A DNA stretch of 32,962 nucleotides from Candidatus Avelusimicrobium aviculae (GCA_944324655.1 CALUXF010000019.1:1-32962), one strand, 5' to 3'; positions 25,091-32,957 are shown, counted from the stretch's first letter. Numbers and translations are program-made. The notes: a model not told the origin generated them from the sequence alone.

Positions 25091-25760
25091 ACTGGGAAAT
25101 CTTCTCCGTCACAAAGTCTATCACTTGCTGCATGCTTAAGCGGGAAGTGTCCACCACCACGGCGTCTTCGGCCGGTTTCAGCGGGGCCACGGCGCGGTGG
25201 CTGTCACGCCAGTCCCGCTCTTTAATAGAAGCCAAAATGGCCTCGTATTCAACGGGTTTGCCGGCTTCTTGCAGTTGTTTTACGCGGCGGTTGGCGCGTT
25301 CTTCGGCGGAAGCGTCTAAATAAAATTTTAACTCGGCATCCGGGAAAACCACGGTGCCAATATCGCGCCCTTCCATCACTACTCCGCCTTCCTGGCCCAC
25401 TTCGCGCTGGCGCTGGGTCAGCACCGCGCGCGCCTCTTTATTGGTGGAAACTTTGCTGGCAACATTGCCCACTTCTTCTAAGTGCAATTTGGAGCCCAAA
25501 AATTCCCCGTCCACCAGCATTTTTAACGCGCTGGAAGGCTGGCGTTCAAACGTGAATTTTAAATTTTGTGCCAAAGCCAGCACCTCATCGTGGGAGGAAG
25601 GATCCACCCCTTTTTCAAACACTTTATAGGCAAGCGCACGGTACATTTCCCCCGTGCTTAAAAAACCGTATCCTAATTTAGCCGCAACGGCCAGGCCGAC
25701 AGAAGATTTCCCCGTGCCGGCCGTGCCGTCTATCGCTATTAATAAACCTTTCTCGCGCAT
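25080..25760 (-). CDS. cmk: Cytidylate kinase
   Basis: 226 residues, typical for the family. Phosphorylates CMP and dCMP with ATP, recycling the CMP freed by lipid and RNA turnover. The P-loop GTAGTGKSS is at 12-20, FLSTGEMYRA contacts the base, and EGRDIGTVVFPDA is the conserved NMP-binding segment. The Arg-rich lid is in RANRRVKQL. Only two bases separate it from the pilT stop, and it overlaps plsC, so it is clearly within an operon. The pairing of cmk with phospholipid synthesis (CMP-releasing) is sensible. Confidence 0.96.
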   Translation of the reverse strand: MREKGLLIAIDGTAGTGKSSVGLAVAAKLGYGFLSTGEMYRALAYKVFEKGVDPSSHDEVLALAQNLKFTFERQPSSALKMLVDGEFLGSKLHLEEVGNVASKVSTNKEARAVLTQRQREVGQEGGVVMEGRDIGTVVFPDAELKFYLDASAEERANRRVKQLQEAGKPVEYEAILASIKERDWRDSHRAVAPLKPAEDAVVVDTSRLSMQQVIDFVTEKISQYAS

Positions 25761-25762
25761 GA

Positions 25763-26857
25763 TTAATTCTCACCCGCTACGGCTAAGCTGTCCGTTACGC
25801 CGCGGATAGCCAACATGATAGCGTCCGGAGAAGTGGCCGCGGAAGTGGCCGTTTCCATATCAATAGCCCCTTCTTGATAAAGTTTAGCCAAAGCTTGGTC
25901 AAAGGTTTGCATCCCGTAAAAAGCGCCATTTTGCATTTGTTTTTGGATGTCGCTGGGTTTATTTTCCATAATCAGCTTGCGGATTTGAGGAGTGGAAACC
26001 ATAATTTCCAGCGCGGGGCGCATACCGGGTTTTATAGTAGGCAGCAAACGCTGGCAAACAATACCGCGGATTAATTCAGACAGCTGCAAACGCACTTGGG
26101 CGTGCTGTTCCACCGGGAAAGCGTCCGTTAAACGGGAAAGCGTCTGCGTAACGTTTACCGTGTGCATGGTACCCAATACCAGCTGCCCGGTTTCCGCCGC
26201 GCCGATGGCGGCTTTCATTACCTCTCCGTCGCGCAATTCACCGATTAACACGACATCCGGGTCCTGACGCATGGCCGCGCGCAAAGCGCTGGTATAAGAA
26301 GGCGTATCCACCCCCAGCTCTAACTGGCTGATGATGCAGCGGTTTTCCGTATGAATAAATTCTACGGGGTCTTCCACTGTTAAGATATGGCCGGTACGGG
26401 TTTGGTTGATATAATCCACCATGGCGGCTAAGGTGGAGGTTTTACCGGAACCGGTCATACCCGTCACCAAAATTAAACCGCGGCGGTTTTCAGCCATTTT
26501 TTTAAGTACGTCTCCCGGAAGGTGGAATTCTTCAAAGGTAGGGATTTTAAGAGGGATGTGGCGTATAGCCATACAAATTTTGCCCATTTGGCGAAACACG
26601 TTAAAACGAAAACGCCCGTAGGATTTGGCGTCTAAAGAAAAGTCTACGGAACTATACTGCTCAAAAATTTTGCGTTCGCGGTCACCCATACAGGCATAGG
26701 CCATTTTTTTGGCTTCATCGTTAGGAATAAAGCTGTCGTCAATGGGTTTAATCTGACCGTTCAAACGCACAAAAGCGTTGGAATTTCCGCGAATATGCAA
26801 ACCGCTGGCGCGGTTATCCACTACCGTTCTAAGCAAACTCTGTAATCCTACTGCCAT
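25763..26857 (-). CDS. pilT: Type IV pilus retraction ATPase PilT
   Basis: 364 residues. A hexameric secretion-type ATPase that disassembles type IV pili, giving twitching motility and DNA uptake. Seen: an N-terminal domain with HIRGNSNAFVRLNG (about 21-34), Walker A GMTGSGKT (133-140), Asp box TVEDPVEF (160-167), Walker B DVVLIGELRD (201-210) and His box GTMHTVN (His232). It is closer to PilT than to PilB because of its length and lack of a PilB N-domain or tetra-Cys site; PilU is an alternative. GGAGG precedes the ATG by seven to eight bases. It sits between ftsZ and cmk, an unusual neighbour for a pilus gene. Confidence 0.93.
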   Translation of the reverse strand: MAVGLQSLLRTVVDNRASGLHIRGNSNAFVRLNGQIKPIDDSFIPNDEAKKMAYACMGDRERKIFEQYSSVDFSLDAKSYGRFRFNVFRQMGKICMAIRHIPLKIPTFEEFHLPGDVLKKMAENRRGLILVTGMTGSGKTSTLAAMVDYINQTRTGHILTVEDPVEFIHTENRCIISQLELGVDTPSYTSALRAAMRQDPDVVLIGELRDGEVMKAAIGAAETGQLVLGTMHTVNVTQTLSRLTDAFPVEQHAQVRLQLSELIRGIVCQRLLPTIKPGMRPALEIMVSTPQIRKLIMENKPSDIQKQMQNGAFYGMQTFDQALAKLYQEGAIDMETATSAATSPDAIMLAIRGVTDSLAVAGEN

Positions 26858-26876
26858 AGAATATCCCTCCGGGTTA

Positions 26877-28025
26877 TTATTTCCGGCCCTTTTTTCTTCT
26901 TAAAAACGCCGGGATGAGCATATCGTCTTCCGGCGCGGCGGGTTTAGGCTCGTCAAACCCCGCCAAAACAGTTTCCTGCAAAGCATTGCGTTTAGCGCCT
27001 GCCGCCATGTCCGGCAATGGACGGCGGACATTATACAAATTGGCTTTTTCCGCGCTGAAACCGGTGGCAATCACCGTTACTTTAAATACGCCGTTCAGCG
27101 TGGAATCATACGAATGGCCAAACATTACGATGGAATCGTTACTGGCATACTGGCGGATTAAATTCATCACTTCCCCTTGCTCCAGCAAGGTCAAGTCCTC
27201 TTCCGCCAAAAAGTGGACAATAAAACCTTTTGCGCCGCGGATATCGGCATTTTCCAACAACGGGGAAGAAATGGCCTTTTTTACCGCCTGTAAATGGCGG
27301 CCGGGCCCGCTGGCTTCCCCTATGCCGATAAGCGATTTTTGGGAGCGGCACATCACTTTGCGTATATCGTTAAAATCTATATTTACTTCGCCCGGTTTGG
27401 TAATCACTTCCGATATTCCCTGCACCGCCTGCAAAAGCACTTCATCCACCATTTTAAACGCGTCGCGGGAAGAAGTTTCCGGGTCTATGTTGGCAAACAG
27501 TTTTTCATTAGGCACAATAATCATGGAATCCACATACTTTTGCATTTCCTTAATGCCTTCGTCTGCCTGCCTTTCACGCACGTAACCTTCAAAATTAAAC
27601 GGACGGGTAACCACGCCCACTACCAATAAATCGTCGCCATATAAATCTTTGGCCAGTTTAGCCAAATACGGCGCCACGCCCGTACCCGTGCCGCCGCCCA
27701 TACCGGCCGTGATAAACAGCAAATCACACTGGCCGATAATAAGTTTTAATTTTTCTTCGGATTCTTCCGCCGCCAGCTTGCCACGTTCCGGGTCTCCCCC
27801 AACGCCTAAGCCTTTGGTGATTTTTTCGCCCACTTGCACCAAATAAGGGGCCTTGTTGCGGCGCAGGTCTTGCGCGTCCGTATTAACGGCAATAAAATCC
27901 ACGTCTTTTAAGCCGCTTTCCACCATGTGGTTAATTGCGTTGCCGCCGCCGCCCCCAACGCCAATTACTTTTATTTTGGCTTTTTTGGTTTCAAATAAAT
28001 CGGCCGGCATAAATAAATTCTTCAT
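26877..28025 (-). CDS. ftsZ: Cell division protein FtsZ
   Basis: 382 residues. Tubulin-like GTPase that forms the division ring. The nucleotide-binding GVGGGGGNA (22-30), the tubulin signature GGGTGTG (110-116), NTD (48-50) and the T7-loop region VNIDFNDIRKVM with catalytic acidic residues are all present. The C-terminal linker is very short, and the end DDMLIPAFLRRKKGRK is the conserved peptide that binds FtsA. ATG at 28025 follows AAGGAGG by five bases; the in-frame TTG at 28040 lies before the SD. Eleven bases separate it from the ftsA stop. Confidence 0.98.
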   Translation of the reverse strand: MKNLFMPADLFETKKAKIKVIGVGGGGGNAINHMVESGLKDVDFIAVNTDAQDLRRNKAPYLVQVGEKITKGLGVGGDPERGKLAAEESEEKLKLIIGQCDLLFITAGMGGGTGTGVAPYLAKLAKDLYGDDLLVVGVVTRPFNFEGYVRERQADEGIKEMQKYVDSMIIVPNEKLFANIDPETSSRDAFKMVDEVLLQAVQGISEVITKPGEVNIDFNDIRKVMCRSQKSLIGIGEASGPGRHLQAVKKAISSPLLENADIRGAKGFIVHFLAEEDLTLLEQGEVMNLIRQYASNDSIVMFGHSYDSTLNGVFKVTVIATGFSAEKANLYNVRRPLPDMAAGAKRNALQETVLAGFDEPKPAAPEDDMLIPAFLRRKKGRK

Positions 28026-28036
28026 AAAAGCCTCCT

Positions 28037-29287
28037 TCAACCGCCAAACAAGTTGAAGTTTTTAAACGCTTTGCCTATTTTCCCAAAGAAAGAAGCGTCT
28101 TTATCAAAACCTTCCCGGGAATAATCTTCCACCCCGCCTCCCTGGCACGTATACAGCGCCAGCGCCATGGCAGTAGAATATTTAGGCTCAAAAAATTCTT
28201 CGTCAGAAGTTAATAAATCACGCTGCACTCCGCCCAACCGGACTTCCTTCATTCCTAAAATATTAATGCAGTGGTCCGTTACGCCGGGCAGCAAGCTGCC
28301 CCCGCCCGTCAGCACGCCCAACATAGGAAAGTCCTTATAACCGGACTGTTCCACACAGCGGCGGATGTACTCAAACAATTCTTCCGTGCGGGGCTGGATA
28401 ATATCCAAAATAAAACTCTTTTTAATATTGTGTATGGTGCGCCCGTCTAAAGAAGGAACGGGGATTTCGCCGTCTTCATCCAAAGACGTGGGGAAAGAAA
28501 CGCCGTATTTTTCTTTAATGTCCTGCGCGTTTTGGCGGCTGGTGCGAAGCCCGCAGGAAAGATCCCGGGTAATTAAATCACACCCGTAAGGAATATCACG
28601 GGAAAATTTTAAAATGCCGTCAATATAAATACCCACGGACATGGTTTCCCCGCCCAAATCTATTACCATGGCGCCCAGTTCCTTTTCTTCTTGGGTCAGC
28701 ACGGCATCCCCCAGCGGAACCAAACCGTAAACGATATTATCTATGCGGTAACCGGGGCGCTGTATGGCTTTGGCTAAATTGTTCAAATGCGTGGAAGAAC
28801 CCGTGGTAATATGCACGTCCACTTCCAATAAAGAACCTTCCATCCCTTCCGGGTTGGAAATACCTTTTTGTTTGTCTATGGCAAAACCTTGGGGGATTAC
28901 GTTGATGATTTCGTTATCATTCTTAATGGGCATGGCTTTGGCGTTCTCTATGGCCAGAGCCATATCCGCCTGGGTAATTTCCTTGTCTAAGCGGGAAATA
29001 TTGTACGTACCGTGGTTGGAAAAAGACTCCAAGTGAGAACCGCGCACGCCCACCACTAGGGTGGAAACATCTTGGTTCAATTCACGCTCTATACTGCCCA
29101 GCACGTGCTGCACGGCGGCGGAAGTTTCACGTATATCCAACACCACCCCCCCGCGCAAGCCCTTGCAGGGAACGCTGCGCCCCGCCAGTACCTGTAAAGT
29201 TCCGGTTTCGTAATCCTGCGCGGCGGCGATACACGTCATTTTGCCGCTGCCTATATCTAAACCTGCAATGATATTTGTTTTAGCCAT
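28037..29287 (-). CDS. ftsA: Cell division protein FtsA
   Basis: 416 residues. Actin-like ATPase that tethers FtsZ to the membrane and recruits later division proteins. Seen: AGLDIGSGKMTCIAA at the N-terminus (phosphate 1), the 1C-domain region, AMVIDLGGETMSVGIY (phosphate 2), and LTGGGSLLPG (adenosine motif). The C-terminal FFGKIGKAFKNFNLFGG is a typical amphipathic membrane-targeting helix. ATG at 29287 was chosen: it begins MAKTNIIAGLDIG, with AGGGG about eight bases upstream. The longer frame would overlap the ftsQ stop. Confidence 0.96.
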   Translation of the reverse strand: MAKTNIIAGLDIGSGKMTCIAAAQDYETGTLQVLAGRSVPCKGLRGGVVLDIRETSAAVQHVLGSIERELNQDVSTLVVGVRGSHLESFSNHGTYNISRLDKEITQADMALAIENAKAMPIKNDNEIINVIPQGFAIDKQKGISNPEGMEGSLLEVDVHITTGSSTHLNNLAKAIQRPGYRIDNIVYGLVPLGDAVLTQEEKELGAMVIDLGGETMSVGIYIDGILKFSRDIPYGCDLITRDLSCGLRTSRQNAQDIKEKYGVSFPTSLDEDGEIPVPSLDGRTIHNIKKSFILDIIQPRTEELFEYIRRCVEQSGYKDFPMLGVLTGGGSLLPGVTDHCINILGMKEVRLGGVQRDLLTSDEEFFEPKYSTAMALALYTCQGGGVEDYSREGFDKDASFFGKIGKAFKNFNLFGG

Positions 29288-29315
29288 AAAACAACCCCTA
29301 AATCCATTATAAAAC

Positions 29316-30122
29316 TTATTGGTCAATCTGTGTTAAAAAAACTTGGCCGTTTTCAAAAAAACGGAAATCCATTTTTTGAGGTCCTTTCTCATTGCGGCGG
29401 CACCAATCTATAATTTGAGCCGCCCGGCGGGACTTTTCTTTCAGCTGGCGGGCCGGGCCAAATTCTATTACGGTCCCGTCAGGCATATGCATAGAAACGG
29501 CGTCTTTTGTTAAATTAAAACGCAAAAAAGCGAAAGAAAGTTCTTTTTCCAACCGCAACGTGTTTTGTACCAGTTCCACAAACTCACCGGATAATTTCTC
29601 CGGCACTTTGCCTTCCAGCTCCACAAACGGAACCGGGTTTTCCAACACGGCGGAATTATCGGCATACACGGTGCTGTCGTTATCTATGTAACGCACGGTT
29701 CCGCCCGGCAAAACAAATTTTGCCACCGGGGAACGCCTCTCAACATGTATCTTTAACGCGTCGGAAAATAAACCGCGGCTTACGTTTACCTCACGCAGCA
29801 TAGGGTATTTTTTTACCAGCTGTTCTTGTAAATCCGCCGCCTGTTTAGCCGTAAAGGGTTTATTTAGTTTGCTTTTCCCCAAAGACTGCAGCTCTTTATA
29901 TAAAGCGCCTTCCGCCCCGCAAACCTCTACCTTTTTGGGTTGCCAGTTAGATAAATCAGACGAGGCATACGCTTTATAGCTTTTGCTTAAGCCTACGCAA
30001 ACCGCCGCCAAAATAAAAAGGGAAAATAAGATAATAGAAAAACGTTTTAAGCCCTTACCGCGCCGCCGGGGAGTTCTTTTACTTACAAAAGATGACGGCC
30101 GATAATAATCATACTTTTTCAT
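29316..30122 (-). CDS. ftsQ: FtsQ/DivIB-type cell division protein
   Basis: 268 residues. A basic cytoplasmic N-terminus (KRTPRRRGKGLKR), one membrane helix (about 27-47), then a POTRA-like domain (about 60-135) and the FtsQ beta domain. Topology, length and the position directly before ftsA make the call; overall similarity is weak, as usual for FtsQ. The start is the ATG at 30122. The reading frame extends further, but those extra residues would be translated from the tRNA-Leu gene at 30147-30229 and can be discarded. No clear SD precedes it, so translation may be weak. Confidence 0.85.
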   Translation of the reverse strand: MKKYDYYRPSSFVSKRTPRRRGKGLKRFSIILFSLFILAAVCVGLSKSYKAYASSDLSNWQPKKVEVCGAEGALYKELQSLGKSKLNKPFTAKQAADLQEQLVKKYPMLREVNVSRGLFSDALKIHVERRSPVAKFVLPGGTVRYIDNDSTVYADNSAVLENPVPFVELEGKVPEKLSGEFVELVQNTLRLEKELSFAFLRFNLTKDAVSMHMPDGTVIEFGPARQLKEKSRRAAQIIDWCRRNEKGPQKMDFRFFENGQVFLTQIDQ

Positions 30123-30146
30123 GTGCTTAAAACCAAAAAGAAAAAA

Positions 30147-30229
30147 TGGGCGGAAAGGGAGTTGAACCCTTAAGGACTTTCGTCCACACGGTCCTGAGCC
30201 GTGCGCGTCTGCCATTCCGCCACCCGCCC
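30147..30229 (-). tRNA. tRNA-Leu (anticodon CAG)
   Basis: 83 bases, class II. Acceptor stem GGGCGGG/TCCGCCC with discriminator A, D arm, anticodon stem CACGG/CCGTG with loop CTCAGGA (anticodon at 30194-30196), long variable arm GGAC-GAAA-GTCC, T arm AAGGG-TTCAACT-CCCTT. CCA is not encoded and must be added. A T-rich tract follows. It reads CUG codons and lies between smpB and ftsQ, in the same direction. Confidence 0.97.
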
Positions 30230-30317
30230 ATCACAAAACATATTATAGAAAATTTTTCAAATTCTTGCCACTTTATTTTATTAAGCCTAAACCATCGCGC
30301 CAAAATACAGCCACGGG

Positions 30318-30788
30318 TTAGAAACGGATTTTATTTTTAAAATTTTGTTCCATTTCACGGTTTAAATCCCGCTTCTTGATGGATTCACGCTTATCAAATA
30401 AATGTTTCCCTTTAGCCAAGGCCAGTTTTACTTTGGCCCAACCGTTTTTAAAATATACTTCCAGCGGAACCAAAGCGTAACCTTTTACCTCCGCCTTGGA
30501 CGCCAGTCTGCGTATTTCTTTTTTGTTTAACAACAGGCGGCGCGGGCGGGTGGGGTCAGGCTCGGTAAGCGAGTTAAATTTATACGGCTTAACGTGCATA
30601 TTGTATACATACGCTTGTCCGTTTTCCACACGCACAAAAGCCCCCTCCAGGCTAAGCTCTTTCTGGCGGATAGACTTTACCTCCGCCCCTAAAAGCTCCA
30701 GCCCGGCTTCAAAAGTTTCTTCAATAAAAAACTCGTGAAACGCTTTGCGGTTGGTGCATACCACTAAAACAGATTGCTTGCTTGGCAT
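30318..30788 (-). CDS. smpB: SsrA-binding protein SmpB
   Basis: 156 residues. Binds tmRNA and delivers it to stalled ribosomes for trans-translation. The beta-barrel core is recognisable: HEFFIEETFEAGLELLGAEVKSIR near the N-terminus, LSLEGAFV, YNMHVKPY, and the RPRRLLLNKKEI loop. The basic tail DKRESIKKRDLNREM is the segment that enters the decoding site. Start: the ATG at 30788, with no SD. TATGAT ends seven bases upstream within an extended -10 (TGCTATGAT), so the transcript may start at the A of the ATG. No tmRNA gene was recognised in the window. Confidence 0.96.
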   Translation of the reverse strand: MPSKQSVLVVCTNRKAFHEFFIEETFEAGLELLGAEVKSIRQKELSLEGAFVRVENGQAYVYNMHVKPYKFNSLTEPDPTRPRRLLLNKKEIRRLASKAEVKGYALVPLEVYFKNGWAKVKLALAKGKHLFDKRESIKKRDLNREMEQNFKNKIRF

Positions 30789-30794
30789 GGTTAT

Positions 30795-30805
30795 ATCATA
30801 GCAAA
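30795..30805 (-). promoter_or_regulatory. Extended -10 promoter, leaderless smpB
   Basis: Minus strand TTTGCTATGAT: TGn plus TATGAT, then ATAACC and the ATG. Standard spacing puts +1 on the first base of the start codon. Confidence 0.55.
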
Positions 30806-30848
30806 TTTTAAGACGGCAAAACTGCTTACGGCGCTTGAAAACGGAAAC

Positions 30849-30874
30849 AAAAAGACCCCCGAAAACCGGGGGCC
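30849..30874 (-). terminator. Terminator of nadB
   Basis: On the minus strand GGCCCCCGG-TTTT-CGGGGGTC forms a GC stem followed by TTTTT, 19 bases after the nadB stop. Confidence 0.88.
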
Positions 30875-30892
30875 TTACGCAAAATACAACGG

Positions 30893-32440
30893 CTATTTAT
30901 CCGTTACATAATGACAGCCGATAGACTGCGGGTTTTTTAACGCCGCGTAGGTAATTAACAAGGCCGTCTGCACGCCGTTACGCAAGTCCAGCAATTCCTG
31001 GCACAATGAATTGCCTTTATAGAAAGAGTCAATTTCATTATGCAAGTGGCGCAATATTTTTTCCGCACGGCTTAAATGGGTGCGGCTGCGCATCAACCCC
31101 ACGTAATTCCACATGGTGCTTTTAAGGGTGGCCAAATCTTGCTTTACCAGGTTAATATCCGGTGTTTCCCGCGGGATGACCCATTCCTTAGGCTGGGGTA
31201 AACAGAACGTTTGAGAAGCGATGTCCTTGGCGTCTTCCTGCGCGCACAAGTAACCCATGCCCACCGCCTCCAATAAAGAGGTGCTGGCCAAACGGTTAGC
31301 GCCGTGGTAGCCCGTGCAGGCCGTTTCCCCAATGGCGTTTAAATTTAAAATATTGGTGCGGCCTTGGGGCGTAGCGTAAACCCCCCCGCAAAAATAGTGG
31401 GCGGCCGGAACCACGGGAATAGGTTCTTTAGTTAAATCCACCCCGCCTTCCAAACATTTTTTGTAAATGGCCGGGAAGCGGTTTTTGGTAAACTCCGCCG
31501 GTTCATGCGAAATATCCAAATACACGCAATCATGCGAAGTTTTTAGCCGTTCTTCCTCTATGGCGCGGGCCACGATGTCGCGCGGGGCCAAGTCTTTGAG
31601 TTCATGATAACGGGGCATGAACGCTTCCCCGTTTACGTTACGCAGAACAGCGCCCTCCCCGCGGAGCGCCTCAGAAATTAAAAAGTTTTTGCCTTTGGCA
31701 AATACCGTGGGGTGAAATTGCACAAATTCCATATTCATCACGCGCGCCCCCACACGGTACGCCATCGCCACGCCATGCCCATACGCATGGGTGGAATTGG
31801 TGGTATGGCGGTACACCTGCCCTATCCCGCCGGTGGCCAAAACGGTTTTCTTGGCCACAATGGCGTATACCTCGCCGCTTTGGTTATCCAGCACGTAAGC
31901 GCCAAACACGGTAAGCGGGTGGTAACGGTCCAAAATATTGGTGGAAGAGTGGGATAAGGTTAATAAATCAATGGCGGAAGTATATTCTTTAATGGTAATA
32001 AGCGGGTTTTGCGTTACCGCTTTTTGAATGGCCGTAAGCAAAGCGTGCCCGGTGGTGTCTTTGGAATAAATAATGCGGTTCTTGCGGTGCGCGCCCTCAC
32101 GCGTAAAGCAAAGGTTGCCTTTTTCGTCCCGGTCAAAATTGGCGGGGGCTTCTTTTAAAAAAATCTCTTTAACCGCTTGGCAGCCGGCTGTGGAAAGCGT
32201 GCGGACGGCTTCATCATTACATAAATGGGCGGTAGCCATTTGTACGTCTTCCAGCAAATCCTGCATAACCAAGTTGGGTTCGTACACAATACCGCCCTGG
32301 GCCAAATCACTGTTTGCGTCAGACAAAGGGCCGCAGCACAGCATAATGGTACGCAGGCCTTTTTTGGCGGCCTGGTGCGCATATACACAGCCCGCCACAC
32401 CGGCGCCTATAACTAAACAATCCGTTGTTATTGTTTTCAT
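30893..32440 (-). CDS. nadB: L-aspartate oxidase
   Basis: 515 residues. FAD enzyme making iminoaspartate from aspartate for NAD synthesis; in anaerobes fumarate can replace oxygen as acceptor. Seen: the dinucleotide fold VIGAGVAGCVYA (10-21), the NSDLAQGGI flavin segment (43-51), HRKNRIIYSKDTTGHAL, the active-site QFHPT and EALRGEGAVLRN motifs, and ACTGYHGANRLASTSLLEA near the C-terminal part of the FAD domain. The C-terminal helical domain carries MWNYVGLMRS. NadB versus succinate dehydrogenase/FrdA is decided by these C-terminal motifs. No nadA or nadC is in the window. No SD; a TATAAT is six bases upstream of the ATG. Confidence 0.92.
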   Translation of the reverse strand: MKTITTDCLVIGAGVAGCVYAHQAAKKGLRTIMLCCGPLSDANSDLAQGGIVYEPNLVMQDLLEDVQMATAHLCNDEAVRTLSTAGCQAVKEIFLKEAPANFDRDEKGNLCFTREGAHRKNRIIYSKDTTGHALLTAIQKAVTQNPLITIKEYTSAIDLLTLSHSSTNILDRYHPLTVFGAYVLDNQSGEVYAIVAKKTVLATGGIGQVYRHTTNSTHAYGHGVAMAYRVGARVMNMEFVQFHPTVFAKGKNFLISEALRGEGAVLRNVNGEAFMPRYHELKDLAPRDIVARAIEEERLKTSHDCVYLDISHEPAEFTKNRFPAIYKKCLEGGVDLTKEPIPVVPAAHYFCGGVYATPQGRTNILNLNAIGETACTGYHGANRLASTSLLEAVGMGYLCAQEDAKDIASQTFCLPQPKEWVIPRETPDINLVKQDLATLKSTMWNYVGLMRSRTHLSRAEKILRHLHNEIDSFYKGNSLCQELLDLRNGVQTALLITYAALKNPQSIGCHYVTDK

Positions 32441-32446
32441 ACATAT

Positions 32447-32452
32447 ATTATA
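32447..32452 (-). promoter_or_regulatory. -10 element before nadB
   Basis: A perfect TATAAT on the minus strand, then six bases and the ATG at 32440, predicting a leaderless start. No acceptable -35 at 16-18 bases, and the region is AT-rich, so chance is possible. Confidence 0.35.
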
Positions 32453-32525
32453 TATAAATTAAAATCCCGCAACAGAAAAATGACTTGCTTTTTTGTTTTT
32501 ATTTTATTATTATATATGCCCCCTT

Positions 32526-32555
32526 TTTACAAATGTATATAAAATTTGATATAAT
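32526..32555 (+). promoter_or_regulatory. Strong promoter of the small-peptide unit
   Basis: TTTACA (32526-32531), 18 bases, then TATAAT (32550-32555). Predicted start near 32562, with a leader of about 72 bases. Confidence 0.65.
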
Positions 32556-32570
32556 TTTTATGTAAGAAAA

Positions 32571-32625
32571 TTCTCCTGTGCCTGAAAAGACGCAGAACGA
32601 TTTTTAAAAAGGAAAAATAGGAGAA
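32571..32625 (+). promoter_or_regulatory. Leader able to sequester the ribosome-binding site
   Basis: TTCTCCT (32571-32577) is perfectly complementary to AGGAGAA (32619-32625), which contains the SD of the following ORF. Between them CTGTG and CGCAG can form an inner stem. The predicted structure would keep translation off until opened by a ligand, RNA, protein or temperature. Confidence 0.5.
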
Positions 32626-32633
32626 ACAAGAAA

Positions 32634-32735
32634 ATGAAAAGAATGAACAACATCTTGGAAGCTGTAGCCAAAGCGTTGGTGAAAGTGGGCGAAAACGTAA
32701 GCGGCGCCAACTACATCACCTCCCGCCACGACTAA
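32634..32735 (+). CDS. 33-residue small peptide of unknown function
   Basis: ATG at 32634 with AGGAG about ten bases upstream. The product starts MKRMNNILEAVAKALVKVG, which would form an amphipathic helix, and ends GANYITSRHD. It lacks Cys and a signal peptide. The layout (short amphipathic leader plus a polar core) recalls AgrD-type signal precursors or membrane-active peptides, but there is no direct homology I can claim. After TAA the same frame stays open for 20 more codons (32736-32795, including KESLKSKQF and GQIPPADR) before TGA. It has its own promoter and terminator; a neighbouring processing gene might lie beyond the window. Confidence 0.5.
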   Translation: MKRMNNILEAVAKALVKVGENVSGANYITSRHD

Positions 32736-32788
32736 TCCAAAGAATCGTTGAAAAGTAAGCAGTTTGAAGCCGGCCAGATACCCCCGGC

Positions 32789-32820
32789 GGACAGGTGAGA
32801 AGATCTTTCTTCCCCTGTCT
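32789..32820 (+). other. Hairpin in the 3' part of the small-peptide transcript
   Basis: GACAGG and CCTGTC bracket an imperfect inner stem (GAGAAGA with TCTTTCTTC), overlapping the end of the in-frame continuation. No T-run follows, so it is not a terminator. Confidence 0.4.
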
Positions 32821-32853
32821 AAAACAGCCGAAAACAATTTGAAACATTACTTG

Positions 32854-32883
32854 AAACGCGGCCCGAAAGCCGCGTTTATTTTT
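32854..32883 (+). terminator. Terminator of the small-peptide unit
   Basis: AAACGCGG pairs with CCGCGTTT around an eight-base loop and is followed by ATTTTT. It fixes a predicted transcript of about 320 bases. Confidence 0.8.
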
Positions 32884-32894
32884 GGCATGAAACT

Positions 32895-32957
32895 CCCCGG
32901 GCTTACGCCCGGGGTTTCTTTCTATACGAACAATTTCATTGTTCGCCCCAAATCTTC
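32895..32957. repeat. Right copy of the hairpin repeat
   Basis: Perfect hairpin CCCCGGGC-TTAC-GCCCGGGG (32895-32914) then TTT; a second perfect hairpin CGAACAAT-TTC-ATTGTTCG (32927-32945); then CCCCAAATCTTC (32946-32957), the reverse complement of 8-19. It lies five bases from the window end. Confidence 0.55.

Noticed and set aside
30123-30215. N-terminal extension of ftsQ
   Set aside because: It would be translated from the tRNA-Leu gene; ATG at 30122 gives a normal FtsQ N-terminus.
32453-32472. TTGCGG as a -35 for nadB
   Set aside because: Spacer to TATAAT is only 14 bases.
32562-32883. tmRNA or RNase P RNA as an explanation for the right-end structured unit
   Set aside because: No tRNA-like acceptor ends, no tag ending in Ala-Ala, no RNase P core motifs; an SD-ORF arrangement fits better.
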